DNA of 64,000 bases from Alphaproteobacteria bacterium (GTDB taxonomy: Bacteria > Pseudomonadota > Alphaproteobacteria > Micropepsales > Micropepsaceae), in NCBI GenBank assembly GCA_019245415.1, contig JAFARO010000004.1:496001-560000 (forward strand), written 5' to 3'. Below, piece by piece: positions 45,318 to 53,587 of the stretch. Position 1 is the stretch's first letter. Each line of letters begins with the position of its first letter. A program made the translations under genes and the position numbers. Below the pieces are notes generated by a model. The model saw only the letters and a list, made by a program, of their open reading frames with translations. It was not told the origin of the DNA and did no database searches.

Positions 45318-46214
45318 TTAAGGACTCGTATACGTGGCCGTGGTGCTGCAGCCCGAGATCTTGTTCAGCCACACCTGGGTGACCTGCCAGCTGCCCGCGA
45401 GCGACGTGAGCGTGCCGCTGGTCGAGCATTTGTCGCCGATCTCGTTGCCGGTCTCGTCGTTCCAGGCTTGCGGATAGGCGGGATTGACGAGCGGCGTCGG
45501 GATATTGTCGGTGACCGCCTCGGCGAATTCGTGGCTGGCCGCAAAAGTGAGGAAATCGAAGCCCGAATTGCACTCCGGCAGGACCGCATAGAAGATGTTG
45601 CTCGGCTTGTGCCAGCCGGTTGTCTTGGTCGCGGAGTGATATCCGCCGAACACTGCGCAGGACACAAGGCCGTCGACCTCGATCGTGATGTTGGACGGGA
45701 AGTAGACCATATACAGCGTGTTGTAGTCCTGCGGCGGCAGATGACCCTTGCGGATCTGATGCTCGAGCTCCTTCTGGATGTCGGAATCCTGCAGCACCGT
45801 GCTCTGGTTCCGCGGCGTGAGAACGACTTGGCCGAGATAGGTGCCGCGATCGATCAGCTGGTGCGTGCTCTTATGGCCGTTGATGGCCTTGTGGTATTTG
45901 GTGCGATACTCCCCGAGCTGGTCGACGAAGGTGCTGGCGACGAGGGCCTGGGTGAAGGGCGGGATCTGGTCCTGGGTGTTTTGGAGGACGTCGCTGTTCC
46001 ACATCACCGACACGACCTTGGCGTCCGAAAGCACCGGTCCGCCATAGTAATTCATGTTCATGGGCGGGGGCGCCGGCCGTTTGGCGAGCGTCGCGAACGA
46101 AGTCGCGCGGAAGATGTGGTAATTGCCCGAAGGCGAGGCGGGCTGGGCCGCGGCCGAAGCCGTCATGGCGAGCGCCAGCGTGGCGGCGCGGAAAACGCGT
46201 GTGGAAGCGGACAT
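45318..46214 (-). CDS. Exported protein with a HExxE-type motif, possible metalloprotease-like
   Basis: A 298-residue protein with a signal peptide (MSASTRVFRAATLALAMTAS...AAA). It contains YYGGPVLSDAKVVSVMWNSD and the segment LTFAASHEFAEAVTDNIPTP, a HE-x2-E arrangement on a helix with a following Asp, then WNDETGNEIGDKCSTSG with another acidic cluster. The family is found in bacteria as hypothetical exported proteins. The motif could be a degenerate zincin site, but the classical third ligand is not certain. Two Cys near the end may pair. Secreted enzyme is an inference. Confidence 0.72.
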   Translation of the reverse strand: MSASTRVFRAATLALAMTASAAAQPASPSGNYHIFRATSFATLAKRPAPPPMNMNYYGGPVLSDAKVVSVMWNSDVLQNTQDQIPPFTQALVASTFVDQLGEYRTKYHKAINGHKSTHQLIDRGTYLGQVVLTPRNQSTVLQDSDIQKELEHQIRKGHLPPQDYNTLYMVYFPSNITIEVDGLVSCAVFGGYHSATKTTGWHKPSNIFYAVLPECNSGFDFLTFAASHEFAEAVTDNIPTPLVNPAYPQAWNDETGNEIGDKCSTSGTLTSLAGSWQVTQVWLNKISGCSTTATYTSP

Positions 46215-46327
46215 GGGATCCCCCTTTGCGGCACGAACGGCACACCATCTGCGCCGCTGTCCGGGGAAACGCGCGCGCCGAAAAAGAGTTCCGGCCGCCG
46301 GGCCCTAGCGAATGTTAAGAGGTCCGC

Positions 46328-47437
46328 TCAAGGCGAGAACGCCTGCGCGAACAGTTTCACGCTGCAGCCCTTGGGCAGCGGCTTGGTCTCGTCGAAATTG
46401 TTGCCCACGAACGCCAACGCGCATTTGCGGATCTTGTTGGCATCCAGGAGGTTGTGGATGGCCTGGGGCTTGTCGCCGGATGCGTCGCGGAAAACGATCT
46501 GGCCCGGCGTCATCCAGATGGGCGAAGCCGCGGAGTGGGGATTCTTGTCGCATTGGCGGTCGAGCGTCGCGGTGATGCCCAGGATTCGCGCCGTGCCGCC
46601 GCCGCCCTCGCGGGATTTGATGTCGCAAGGCGGCGTGCCGATGCCGAACACCCGGCCATAGGGAACGCGGGGGTCGGCGAAGTCCTTGGTCTTCATGTTG
46701 CTCACGCCCATGCGGTGGCAATCGTTGCAAGGCGTGCCGGCCGCCTGAATCTGCCAAGCCTTCCAGTCCTTGAAGTCTTCGCCGACGAAGGCGTAAGGCC
46801 AGACTTCGCTGTTGAACGAGTCCATGTGCGATCCCGGAAGCACGTTCTGCGCACCGGCGACGTCCTTGAGATGGGCGAGATAGGGCGAGCGGATGAACGG
46901 GCCGTTGTCGTGGCACTCGCCGCATTTGATGTTCTCGGTCGCGGCAGGCGTGTACCAGGTGGTGTCGCCGCCGATCGGCGCGTTCACCTTGCCGGGCAGG
47001 CGCGTGTTGTGTTGCGGGTTGTTGGGATCGTCGAGCTGTTGATAGAAGCAGGTGGCGCCGTTCTTCTTGTTGTACTGGATGACGGCGATGTCGCCGAACG
47101 TCTTTTCGTCCGGATCCGTGCTCTGCCTGCGGCAATGGGCGACGATGGCGACGTTGTCGTCCTCCTTCAGCACCTTGAAACGGCTGCCCGGATCGCATTC
47201 GTGATTGAGGACGTTGGGAAAATCGCACTTCCTGACGTGATTGCCGTAGGGCTTGCCGTTGTTGTTGCCCTCGGGGACTTCGGTGAAGGTGTTGTCGTTG
47301 CAGTCGAAATCGGGAACCGATACGCCGATCGCGGCATCGCATTTGGTGGCGTAGCTCTTCAGGTCCTCGGCCCGGGCGGGCGCGCAAGCGAGCGACAGCA
47401 CCATCAGCGCGCCTGCGGCGGAAGGTAGTCGCGACAT
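46328..47437 (-). CDS. Probable periplasmic diheme c-type cytochrome-like protein (paralog 1)
   Basis: A 369-residue protein with a signal peptide (MSRLPSAAGALMVLSLACAP). Two CXXCH heme motifs are present: CGECHDNGPFIRSPY in the middle and CNDCHRMGVSN about 80 residues later. Several Cys outside the motifs are shared with the neighbour (KCDAAIGVSVPDFDCN, NHECDPGS, ATCFYQ, KGCSVKL). The overall domain is not one I recognise. It is likely an exported electron-transfer or oxidoreductase component. Translation start is placed at 47437 where the signal peptide begins. It lies 25 bases downstream of the related gene. Confidence 0.8.
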   Translation of the reverse strand: MSRLPSAAGALMVLSLACAPARAEDLKSYATKCDAAIGVSVPDFDCNDNTFTEVPEGNNNGKPYGNHVRKCDFPNVLNHECDPGSRFKVLKEDDNVAIVAHCRRQSTDPDEKTFGDIAVIQYNKKNGATCFYQQLDDPNNPQHNTRLPGKVNAPIGGDTTWYTPAATENIKCGECHDNGPFIRSPYLAHLKDVAGAQNVLPGSHMDSFNSEVWPYAFVGEDFKDWKAWQIQAAGTPCNDCHRMGVSNMKTKDFADPRVPYGRVFGIGTPPCDIKSREGGGGTARILGITATLDRQCDKNPHSAASPIWMTPGQIVFRDASGDKPQAIHNLLDANKIRKCALAFVGNNFDETKPLPKGCSVKLFAQAFSP

Positions 47438-47462
47438 CGCTGGCTCCGTGTTCGGCGGGAAA

Positions 47463-48407
47463 TCAGGGGAAGGCGTCGGCGAACGGTTTGGCGTGGCAGC
47501 CGCTGGGCAGAGACCTCGGCGTGTTGCGGAACGCCTCCGCGCAGGCCTTGATCGCGGCGGCATAGGCCTGGTCGGTCGCGCTCGGCCCGGTGGAGCCCGG
47601 CTGCATCCAGGGCGGCATGGAGCTGTTCCTCGCGCTCTGCGTCGCCGCCGTCGCGACGATGCCGAAGCGGATAGAAGTGCCGCCGTTGCGCAGGCCGCCG
47701 CCTCCAGAATTGCCTTGGATGCTGCTCAGACCCATGCGATGGCACATGTTGCAGTCGTTGTTGTCGACCAGGATCGACCACGACTTCCAGTTCTTGAAGT
47801 CGTCGCCCACGAACTTGTAGGGCGCGCCGCTGACGTTGAGGCCGGTGGGCAGCGCGTCCTTGCCGGTGATCTGCGACAGGAACGGGGTGCGCAGGATCGG
47901 GCCGTTGTCGTGGCACTCGCCGCAGCCGATGCTCGCCGTCGTGGCCGGCTCGTACCAGCGCCATGCGCCATAACCCTTCGAGGGCGACAGCACGTGGCCG
48001 TCGAGCGGCGGCTGCGGACTGTTCGGCGGCGCCTGGTAGAAGCAGGTGGCGCCGTTCTTCTTGTTGTGCTGGATGACCGCGATGTCGCCGTAGAGCTCCT
48101 TGGCCGGGTCGTTGCCCTTCTTGCGGCACATGGCGACGATGGCGACGCTGTCAGTGTTGGCGATCACCTTGAAATAGCTGCCGGGATCGCACTCGCCGTT
48201 GAGCACGTTGGGCCGATCGCAGTTGCTGCCGCTCGCGTTCGTCGTCGGCACCAGCGTTCCCGAGTTGCAATCGAAATCCGGCACCGCTATTCCGACCGCC
48301 GCGGTGCATTTGTCCGCATAGCCCTTGAGCGAGTCGGACGCCGTGGCCGCCGGCGGCTCCGAGGCGACCAGCACGAGCAACAGGATTGCCAAAATGTATC
48401 GCGGCAT
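47463..48407 (-). CDS. Probable periplasmic diheme c-type cytochrome-like protein (paralog 2)
   Basis: A 314-residue protein with signal peptide MPRYILAILLLVLVASEPPA. The heme motifs CGECHDNGPILRTPF and CNMCHRMGLSS align with those of the gene just downstream, as do DKCTAAVGIAVPDFDCN, NGECDPGSYFKV, GDIAVIQHNKKNGATCFYQ and the C-terminal FADAFP. The two genes therefore arose by tandem duplication. The segment between the second CXXCH and the C-terminus is shorter here. No family recognised. Methionine ligands for the hemes cannot be placed with confidence. Confidence 0.8.
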   Translation of the reverse strand: MPRYILAILLLVLVASEPPAATASDSLKGYADKCTAAVGIAVPDFDCNSGTLVPTTNASGSNCDRPNVLNGECDPGSYFKVIANTDSVAIVAMCRKKGNDPAKELYGDIAVIQHNKKNGATCFYQAPPNSPQPPLDGHVLSPSKGYGAWRWYEPATTASIGCGECHDNGPILRTPFLSQITGKDALPTGLNVSGAPYKFVGDDFKNWKSWSILVDNNDCNMCHRMGLSSIQGNSGGGGLRNGGTSIRFGIVATAATQSARNSSMPPWMQPGSTGPSATDQAYAAAIKACAEAFRNTPRSLPSGCHAKPFADAFP

Positions 48408-48613
48408 AGGCGCCCCCTTCGAAATATGCGCGCAGGGGCGACCGCACGATCGCGCCCGAGTCTCGTTCTGAATTAGAACATCGTTTTCAAACTATTGGAA
48501 GTTGTTTTGGGCCTTCGCCAGGCGGCCGGCGCGAGGCGTGGGCCGGTTCGACCGCTACCTGAAACGGGGCGGGCATGGTATCGTGGCCTGTCATCCGGAA
48601 GCGAGTTTGGAAA

Positions 48614-49237
48614 ATGCGGGGCAGGTTGGTCTTTTCGGTCGCGGCGGCAGCGGCGCTGGCGATCCCGGCGCAGGCGCAGACCATGCATCCCAGCGCCCAG
48701 AGCGAAACTTATTCCACCGAGGCGCATCAACGGCCGGCGGACGACGAAGCGGCGCCTGTCAGCAGTGATGCCGGTGCCATCGGCGAGGATCTGCGGCTGA
48801 AGGGCAAATGCGACGAGGCGGTGCCGATGCTGCAGCCGATCGCGCTGCGCGGCGCGGGCCACGAGATCGCGCAGCTGGATCTGGGGCTGTGCCTGTTCGA
48901 CCTCGCCAGGACCGCGAAGGAACCCGCCGACGCCAAGACCAAACGCCAGGAGGGCGCGGCCTGGGTGCTGCGCGCCGCCAATGCCGGCTTTGCCAAGGCC
49001 CAGGCGATGGCGGTCGTGCTCTATCTCGACGGCACCGGCGTGGACGCGGACCCGGTCGAGGCGGAGAAATGGGCGATCCTCTACCACCGCAACGGCATGC
49101 GGCTGGGCATCGGCCTGCCCGACACCGCGCCGGCGCTGCGCCAGCGTCTCGATGCCGCGCTCGACGACAAGAAGCAGGACGAAGCCGAAGCCCGCGCCCG
49201 CGCATGGACCCCGCCGCAGGTCAGCGCGGACGAGTAG
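48614..49237 (+). CDS. Exported Sel1-like repeat protein (paralog B)
   Basis: A 207-residue protein starting MRGRLVFSVAAAAALAIPAQ with cleavage near AQA. The mature segments LRLKGKCDEAVPMLQPIALR, EIAQLDLGLCLFDLA, WVLRAANAGFAKAQAMAVVL and YLDGTGVDADPVEAEKWAIL correspond one for one with paralog A at 40088. The start at 48614 is preferred over an in-frame ATG at 48575, which would lead with a non-signal segment. It is divergent from the diheme-type genes. Role unknown; Sel1-like repeats usually bind proteins. Confidence 0.8.
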   Translation: MRGRLVFSVAAAAALAIPAQAQTMHPSAQSETYSTEAHQRPADDEAAPVSSDAGAIGEDLRLKGKCDEAVPMLQPIALRGAGHEIAQLDLGLCLFDLARTAKEPADAKTKRQEGAAWVLRAANAGFAKAQAMAVVLYLDGTGVDADPVEAEKWAILYHRNGMRLGIGLPDTAPALRQRLDAALDDKKQDEAEARARAWTPPQVSADE

Positions 49238-49267
49238 GCCGCAGAAGCTTTTCTCAACACATATGCC

Positions 49268-49366
49268 GTCATCGCCCGGCGCGATAGCGTCCGGGCGACC
49301 CAATTTCCTGGTTCGGAAAAAATTGGCTCGCCCGGATCGCGCAAGAAGCGCGACCGGGTGATGACG
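49268..49366. repeat. Family D repeat (copy 3)
   Basis: GTCATCGCCCGGCGCGATAG...GACCCAATTT is mirrored by AAATTGGCTCGCCCGG and GCGACCGGGTGATGACG. It occupies the convergent gap between a Sel1-like gene and the amidohydrolase. Confidence 0.75.
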
Positions 49367-49406
49367 GTATTTTTTTATTGAGGCGGCTATCTCGGCGGCA
49401 TCTCCC

Positions 49407-50609
49407 TCAAAGGAAGCGCGCGATCTCTCCGCCCTTCATCACCAGACGCACCTGGTGCAGCGCTTTGAGGTCGCGCGCGGGATCGCCGTCGACGGCGATG
49501 AGGTCGGCGAGGAATCCCGCCTCCACGCGGCCGAGTTCGTTCTCTTGGCGCAAGATGCGCGCGTTCACGGCGGTGGCGGCCGACAGGACTTCGTCCGGCG
49601 ACATGCCGAGCTCGGCCATCCAGTCGAGCTCGCGATAGTTTGTGCCGTGGGCGAAGACGCCGACATCGCTGCCGCAGCCGATGACGATTCCGGCCGCGCG
49701 CGCGAGCGCGAAGGCGTGCGCGGCTTCCTGCATTCGTTCGTGGGGTTCGCTGCCCGCGACGTGACCGTGGAAGTACTGGCAGATGGCTTCGCAGGCGGTC
49801 AGCGTCGGCAGCAACGCAATGCCGCGCTCGGCCATCAGCGCGAAGATCTTCTCGCTGCCGCCATAACCGTGCTCGATGGTGTCGACGCCGGCCAGCGCCG
49901 CGCGGTGCATGCCGTCGTCGCTGGTGGCGTGCGCCGCGACGGGCCGGCCGAGCGAATGGGCGGTGTCGACCAGCGCTTTCAGCTCGTCGACCGAGAAGGT
50001 CGCGACCGCGGCGCCGCCGGGCCCGCAGCGGTAATCGGCATAGACCTTGATCCAGTCGGCGCCGTGGCTCGCCTGATGGCGCACCGCGCGCACGACCTCG
50101 TCGATGCCGCTGGCTTCCTCCGCCCCTTGCGGGAAGCAGCAATCGGGCCGGAATTTCGCGCGCGCCGGTCCGTAAGACCCCGTCGCGACGATGGCGCGCG
50201 TCGCCACGAAGAGGCGCGGCCCGGGGACGAGCCCTTCGTCGATGGCGCGCTTGAGTGCGACGTCGGCATAGCCCGCGCCTTCGGTGCCGAGATCGCGCAA
50301 TGTCGTGAATCCCGCGCGCAGGGTCGCCGCGGCGTGCGTCACGGCGCGCACGGCGCGATAGGCCTCGCTTTCCTTCAGCACCTGGTCGTCCCAGGCGGTC
50401 TCGTCATAGGGATGCAGGAAGAGATGCGAATGCAGATCCATCAGTCCGGGCAGCAAGGTCATGCCTGGCAGGTCGACGACCTTCGCGTCGGCCGCTTCGA
50501 TCTTCGGCCCGACGGCGGCGATGCGCGCGCCCGCGACCAGCACCTGCGCGCCGTCCTGCATAGCGCCATCGCTCCACACCCGGGCAGGCTTGAGAAGTAT
50601 CGCGCTCAT
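49407..50609 (-). CDS. Metal-dependent amidohydrolase
   Basis: A 400-residue TIM-barrel hydrolase: an N-terminal beta domain, then LLPGLMDLHSHLFLHPYDET with the HxH metal ligands, the lysine region ADWIKVYADYRCGPGG, PVAAHATSDDGMHRAALAGV, DTIEHGYGGSEKIFALMAER, and the last ligand GCGSDVGVFAHGTNY. The end is DLIAVDGDPARDL. These features fit the imidazolonepropionase-like or Xaa-Pro dipeptidase-like group, so the substrate is open. The ATG at 50609 overlaps the vapC stop (ATGA), linking it to the toxin-antitoxin genes upstream. Confidence 0.88.
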   Translation of the reverse strand: MSAILLKPARVWSDGAMQDGAQVLVAGARIAAVGPKIEAADAKVVDLPGMTLLPGLMDLHSHLFLHPYDETAWDDQVLKESEAYRAVRAVTHAAATLRAGFTTLRDLGTEGAGYADVALKRAIDEGLVPGPRLFVATRAIVATGSYGPARAKFRPDCCFPQGAEEASGIDEVVRAVRHQASHGADWIKVYADYRCGPGGAAVATFSVDELKALVDTAHSLGRPVAAHATSDDGMHRAALAGVDTIEHGYGGSEKIFALMAERGIALLPTLTACEAICQYFHGHVAGSEPHERMQEAAHAFALARAAGIVIGCGSDVGVFAHGTNYRELDWMAELGMSPDEVLSAATAVNARILRQENELGRVEAGFLADLIAVDGDPARDLKALHQVRLVMKGGEIARFL

Positions 50610-50995
50610 GCGGGGCGCCAGGCGAGCGGGTGCCGCATCAGCGCGCGGTCGGTGGTCACAAGCCGCATCCCTTCCACCTGACACTGCGCGAGCAGCATCC
50701 GGTCGAACGGATCGTTGGTATCCGGCTGGTCGATCAGGTCTTCAATGGCGTGATGCCGGTCGATGGCGACGATCGCGTATCCCAGCGCCGACAAGGCGGC
50801 AGGCAATTGCTGGAGCGGCGCATTCAGCGGGAGCTTTCCCAGCCGTGTCTTGATTGCGATCTCCCAAAGGCTCGCGACGCTGACGAAGAAGTCGTTCGCG
50901 CGCGCGTTCAACAGAAGATTGACCTGAGCGCCAAGTTTATCGCGTTCCTTGCTGGCGATGGGTACGACGATGTTGCTGTCGAGCAGCAATCTCAT
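50606..50995 (-). CDS. vapC: VapC-type PIN domain toxin
   Basis: This 129-residue protein begins [20 protein letters not shown] (first acidic residue of the PIN site). The second acidic residue is in [20 protein letters not shown] (Glu), and the last acidic cluster is in [19 protein letters not shown]. VapC toxins are Mg-dependent RNases, often acting on tRNA or rRNA. It is overlapped by the antitoxin gene upstream and overlaps the amidohydrolase downstream. Confidence 0.92.
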   Translation of the reverse strand: MRLLLDSNIVVPIASKERDKLGAQVNLLLNARANDFFVSVASLWEIAIKTRLGKLPLNAPLQQLPAALSALGYAIVAIDRHHAIEDLIDQPDTNDPFDRMLLAQCQVEGMRLVTTDRALMRHPLAWRPA

Positions 50996-51285
50996 TTCTT
51001 CGGTAACTTCGGATGGCCGTAGTCCGCGGGAAGCGGCGTGATCAGGAAATCCTCAGGCAGCGGATCGTCCCAATCGGGCGGGAGTTCGCCAAAGAACGTG
51101 TCGATGCCGTGCTCGCGCATGTAGCGATAGCCCGCGTCCCAATCGGTGCCGCCCTTTTTCTTATGCGGGACCAGATCGAAGGCCGGCTTGCCGTTGCGCG
51201 TCACGGTGATGGTCTCGCCCGCTTCGGCCTTGCGCCCCAGCTCGCTGAGACGGTTCTTCGCGTCCTTGATATTGACGGTCGTCAT
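50992..51285 (-). CDS. Phd/YefM-type antitoxin
   Basis: A 97-residue protein starting [20 protein letters not shown], followed by [20 protein letters not shown], the Phd/YefM N-terminal DNA-binding fold. The C-terminal part is acidic and Pro-rich ([20 protein letters not shown]), consistent with toxin wrapping. The stop overlaps the vapC start by 4 bases. Its promoter and 5' region lie inside the 3' part of the membrane-protein gene's open frame. Confidence 0.9.
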   Translation of the reverse strand: MTTVNIKDAKNRLSELGRKAEAGETITVTRNGKPAFDLVPHKKKGGTDWDAGYRYMREHGIDTFFGELPPDWDDPLPEDFLITPLPADYGHPKLPKK

Positions 51286-52075
51286 GGGAGCGAAGGTAGC
51301 TACCGGTAGCTACTTTGTCAAGCGGCGGCGTCTGAGCGCGTCCCGCCGCCAGCGACTCCGCGACGATCCAGGCGGTTGCCGCCAGCGCCAGATTGACCAT
51401 GAACTCGGTCCAGGCGAAGTGCTTAGAGGGCGCGCTCCAAACGGCAGGCGCGTGCACCAGCAGACCGAAGATCGCATACATCGCCATCAGCAGCCGTGCC
51501 GCGAGAAGCGACATCACGCCGGAAAGGATCGCGAGGCCGGCGGCGATCTGCGCGATGCCGGTCGCGACGGCCCAGAACATCGGGCCGGGCGGCAGCCATT
51601 TGGGTACCAGCGAGGCGGTGAAATCGAGATAGACGAAATGCGCCGCGCCGAAGACCAACAGGCACAAGCCGAATACCTCGCGCGCGATAGGCTCTGTGCC
51701 GGCGGTTGCGCGCGGACGCGCCATCGCAAGCGCAATCAACCCGCCCATCGTCACGGCGAGCTGCTCCGAGACGCCGTCCCAATAATCGAAGGTCATCGGG
51801 TGGCTCGCGAGCCGCGTCAGGTCGAGCAGCACGAGCCCCGCCGCAAACACCGCCGTCAGCACGCCGGCACCCCACGCTTGCGTCCGCCGCAGATTGATCA
51901 GGATGCCGCCCGCGATCAGCAAGGCGCCGACGACATAAGCGAGCGCAACGCGTCCCGGGAGTGTCCCAGGCACGGGCATCCAATCGACCGCGAACTCCCG
52001 CCAGAGAAGTCCGGCGACGCCCATCATGATCGCCGCCAGTCCGTAGACGCGGGCGCCGAGATTGCTCATGCGCAT
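51161..52075 (-). CDS. Polytopic membrane protein, DoxX-like, with an extended C-terminus overlapping the antitoxin gene
   Basis: The open frame encodes 304 residues. Residues about 1-240 contain seven or so hydrophobic segments ([56 protein letters not shown]-like, [20 protein letters not shown]), the last near [20 protein letters not shown]. This looks like a DoxX-like or similar small membrane family. The final 60 residues, after AESLAAGRA, are hydrophilic and read through the phd promoter and the first 125 bases of phd, so the original stop has probably been lost. Function unknown. Confidence 0.72.
   Translation of the reverse strand: MRMSNLGARVYGLAAIMMGVAGLLWREFAVDWMPVPGTLPGRVALAYVVGALLIAGGILINLRRTQAWGAGVLTAVFAAGLVLLDLTRLASHPMTFDYWDGVSEQLAVTMGGLIALAMARPRATAGTEPIAREVFGLCLLVFGAAHFVYLDFTASLVPKWLPPGPMFWAVATGIAQIAAGLAILSGVMSLLAARLLMAMYAIFGLLVHAPAVWSAPSKHFAWTEFMVNLALAATAWIVAESLAAGRAQTPPLDKVATGSYLRSHDDRQYQGREEPSQRAGAQGRSGRDHHRDAQRQAGLRSGPA
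51293..51321 (-). promoter_or_regulatory. phd-vapC promoter with a central operator palindrome
   Basis: On the minus strand TTGACA (51321-51316), a 17-base spacer and TACCTT (51298-51293) give a sigma70-like promoter. The palindrome GTAGCTACCGGTAGCTAC (51296-51313), itself a double GTAGCTAC, fills the spacer. The predicted start site is within a few bases of the ATG at 51285, so the mRNA may be leaderless. Confidence 0.65.
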
Positions 52076-52132
52076 TCCCCCCGTGACGGCGCGATGGTAG
52101 CGGAAGCTGGGTTCTTACATAATCACGCTCTC

Positions 52133-52283
52133 GTCATCCTGAGGTGCCCGCCCGCGCGCTTAGAGCGCGCCGCAGCCCTGAGCGAGCGTCATCCTTCGAG
52201 GCTCGCTGCGCTCGCACCTCAGGATGGCGCGAGACGAAGGGCGCTCGCGCCCAGCATGACGCGGGCGGGCCGCGAAGGATGGC
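52133..52283. repeat. Family C repeat (copy 3, expanded)
   Basis: Starts GTCATCCTGAGGTGCCCGCC. Contains GTCATCCTTCGAGGCTCGCT, CACCTCAGGATGG and CAGCATGACGC further in, and ends with CGAAGGATGG. Multiple partial units make it longer than the other copies. The 223-base gap before the MBL gene holds nothing else. Confidence 0.7.
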
Positions 52284-52298
52284 ACACGGTCACAGCAA

Positions 52299-53195
52299 TC
52301 ACGCCACCAACCTATACCGCACCGTCGCGCCCGCGCCGTCGGGCGTCACGCGCCCCTCCTGCTCCAGCTGGATCAAATGCGCGAGCACCGAGCGCGCCGC
52401 GGCCGGATGCAGGCGCTTGTCGACATCGGCATACATGCGCGCGACCATTGCCGGGATCGTGGCGACGCCGTCGCGCAGGCAGGCGAGGATCTGCGCCTCG
52501 CGGTCCAGGCGGTGATCGATATAGGCCTTGAGGAACGGCTTGGGATCGCGCACCGGTCCGCCATGCGTGGGATAGAGCACCGCATCGTCGCGCGCGAGCA
52601 GCTTGCGCAAACTCGCCATGTAGGCGGCCATGTCGCCGTCGGGCGGCGTCACCACCGTCGTCGACCAGCCCATCACATGATCGCCCGTGAAGAGCGCGCG
52701 TTCTTCCGCGAGCGCATAGCACATGTGGTTGGAGGTGTGGCCCGGCGTGTAGACGCATTCGAAGCTGAAGCCGCGGCCTTCGATGACGTCGCCGTCCTTC
52801 ACCCGCACATCGGGCACGAAGGCCATGTCGCCGCCTTCCTCGACCTTGACGCCTTCCTCCGCCTTGCCGGCGCCGTGCGGACCGAAGCCGTAGGTCGCGG
52901 CTCCCGACCAGGCTTTGAGCGGCGCGGCTGCTGGCGAATGATCGCTGTGGGTATGGGTGACGAGGATATGCGTCAGCCGCCTGCCGGCGAGCGCGCGCTT
53001 CAACGCTTCGAGATGCGACGGCGTGTCGGGTCCGGGATCGATTACCGCGACGTCTTGGGCTCCGACGACGTAGACGCCGGTGCCCTTGAAGGTGAACGGT
53101 CCCGGATTCTCGGCGAGCAGGCGCGCGATCCCCGGCGTCAGCCGCTGCAGTTCTTCGTAGGGGGCGTGGAAGGAACGATCGAAGGGGATGGCCAT
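52299..53195 (-). CDS. LACTB2-like metallo-beta-lactamase fold hydrolase
   Basis: The 298-residue protein starts MAIPFDRSFHAPYEELQRLT. Metal ligands are visible in LVTHTHSDHSPAAAPLK, CVYTPGHTSNHMCYAL and LFTGDHVMGWSTTVVTPPDG. A C-terminal winged-helix region (ARMYADVDKRLHPAAARSVL, then AHLIQLEQEGRV) matches the BLACT-WH domain of LACTB2-type proteins, which include single-strand RNA endonucleases and other hydrolases. The substrate is uncertain. Its 5' end overlaps the small membrane protein gene upstream by 58 bases. Confidence 0.9.
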   Translation of the reverse strand: MAIPFDRSFHAPYEELQRLTPGIARLLAENPGPFTFKGTGVYVVGAQDVAVIDPGPDTPSHLEALKRALAGRRLTHILVTHTHSDHSPAAAPLKAWSGAATYGFGPHGAGKAEEGVKVEEGGDMAFVPDVRVKDGDVIEGRGFSFECVYTPGHTSNHMCYALAEERALFTGDHVMGWSTTVVTPPDGDMAAYMASLRKLLARDDAVLYPTHGGPVRDPKPFLKAYIDHRLDREAQILACLRDGVATIPAMVARMYADVDKRLHPAAARSVLAHLIQLEQEGRVTPDGAGATVRYRLVA

Positions 53196-53503
53196 CTGTC
53201 GCTCTTGCGGGCGCGCATGCGCGCGTGACGCAAGAGTACCACGGGCCGCGTGCGGCGGACCATGGTGCGGATGAGATGCGGACCGCGGTTGCGGAACAGG
53301 TCGAACTGCCGCGAGATCAGCCCCGAACGGTGGCGCAGGCGCTGCAATCCGCGGCGGAAGGATTTGGAATGCGCGGTCAGGATCGCCGAGCCGCCGAGGA
53401 TCGGCCCGAAGCCGATCATCGGGATGGGCAGCGGCGTGGGCATGATCACCACGCCGATGACGACGAGGGTCCAACCCAACCCGACGAAGAAGATCCTCCG
53501 CAT
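53138..53503 (-). CDS. Small transmembrane protein (PGPGW-like)
   Basis: A 121-residue protein: MRRIFFVGLGWTLVVIGVVI, then MPTPLPIPMIGFGPILGGSA, two short hydrophobic segments joined by a Pro-rich turn, followed by a basic cytoplasmic tail (SKSFRRGLQRLRHRSGLISR). This is the layout of the small PGPGW/YbaN-like membrane proteins. The tail of the frame overlaps the MBL gene start by 58 bases, which may mean that the two are coupled. Role unknown. Confidence 0.65.
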   Translation of the reverse strand: MRRIFFVGLGWTLVVIGVVIMPTPLPIPMIGFGPILGGSAILTAHSKSFRRGLQRLRHRSGLISRQFDLFRNRGPHLIRTMVRRTRPVVLLRHARMRARKSDRWPSPSIVPSTPPTKNCSG

Positions 53504-53587
53504 GCGTCCATCCTACCCCAGGGACTCCTTTACAACGGTTAACGATTGGAGCGGAATGCGACCTATGCGATCGCCAGGGAGCTCACC

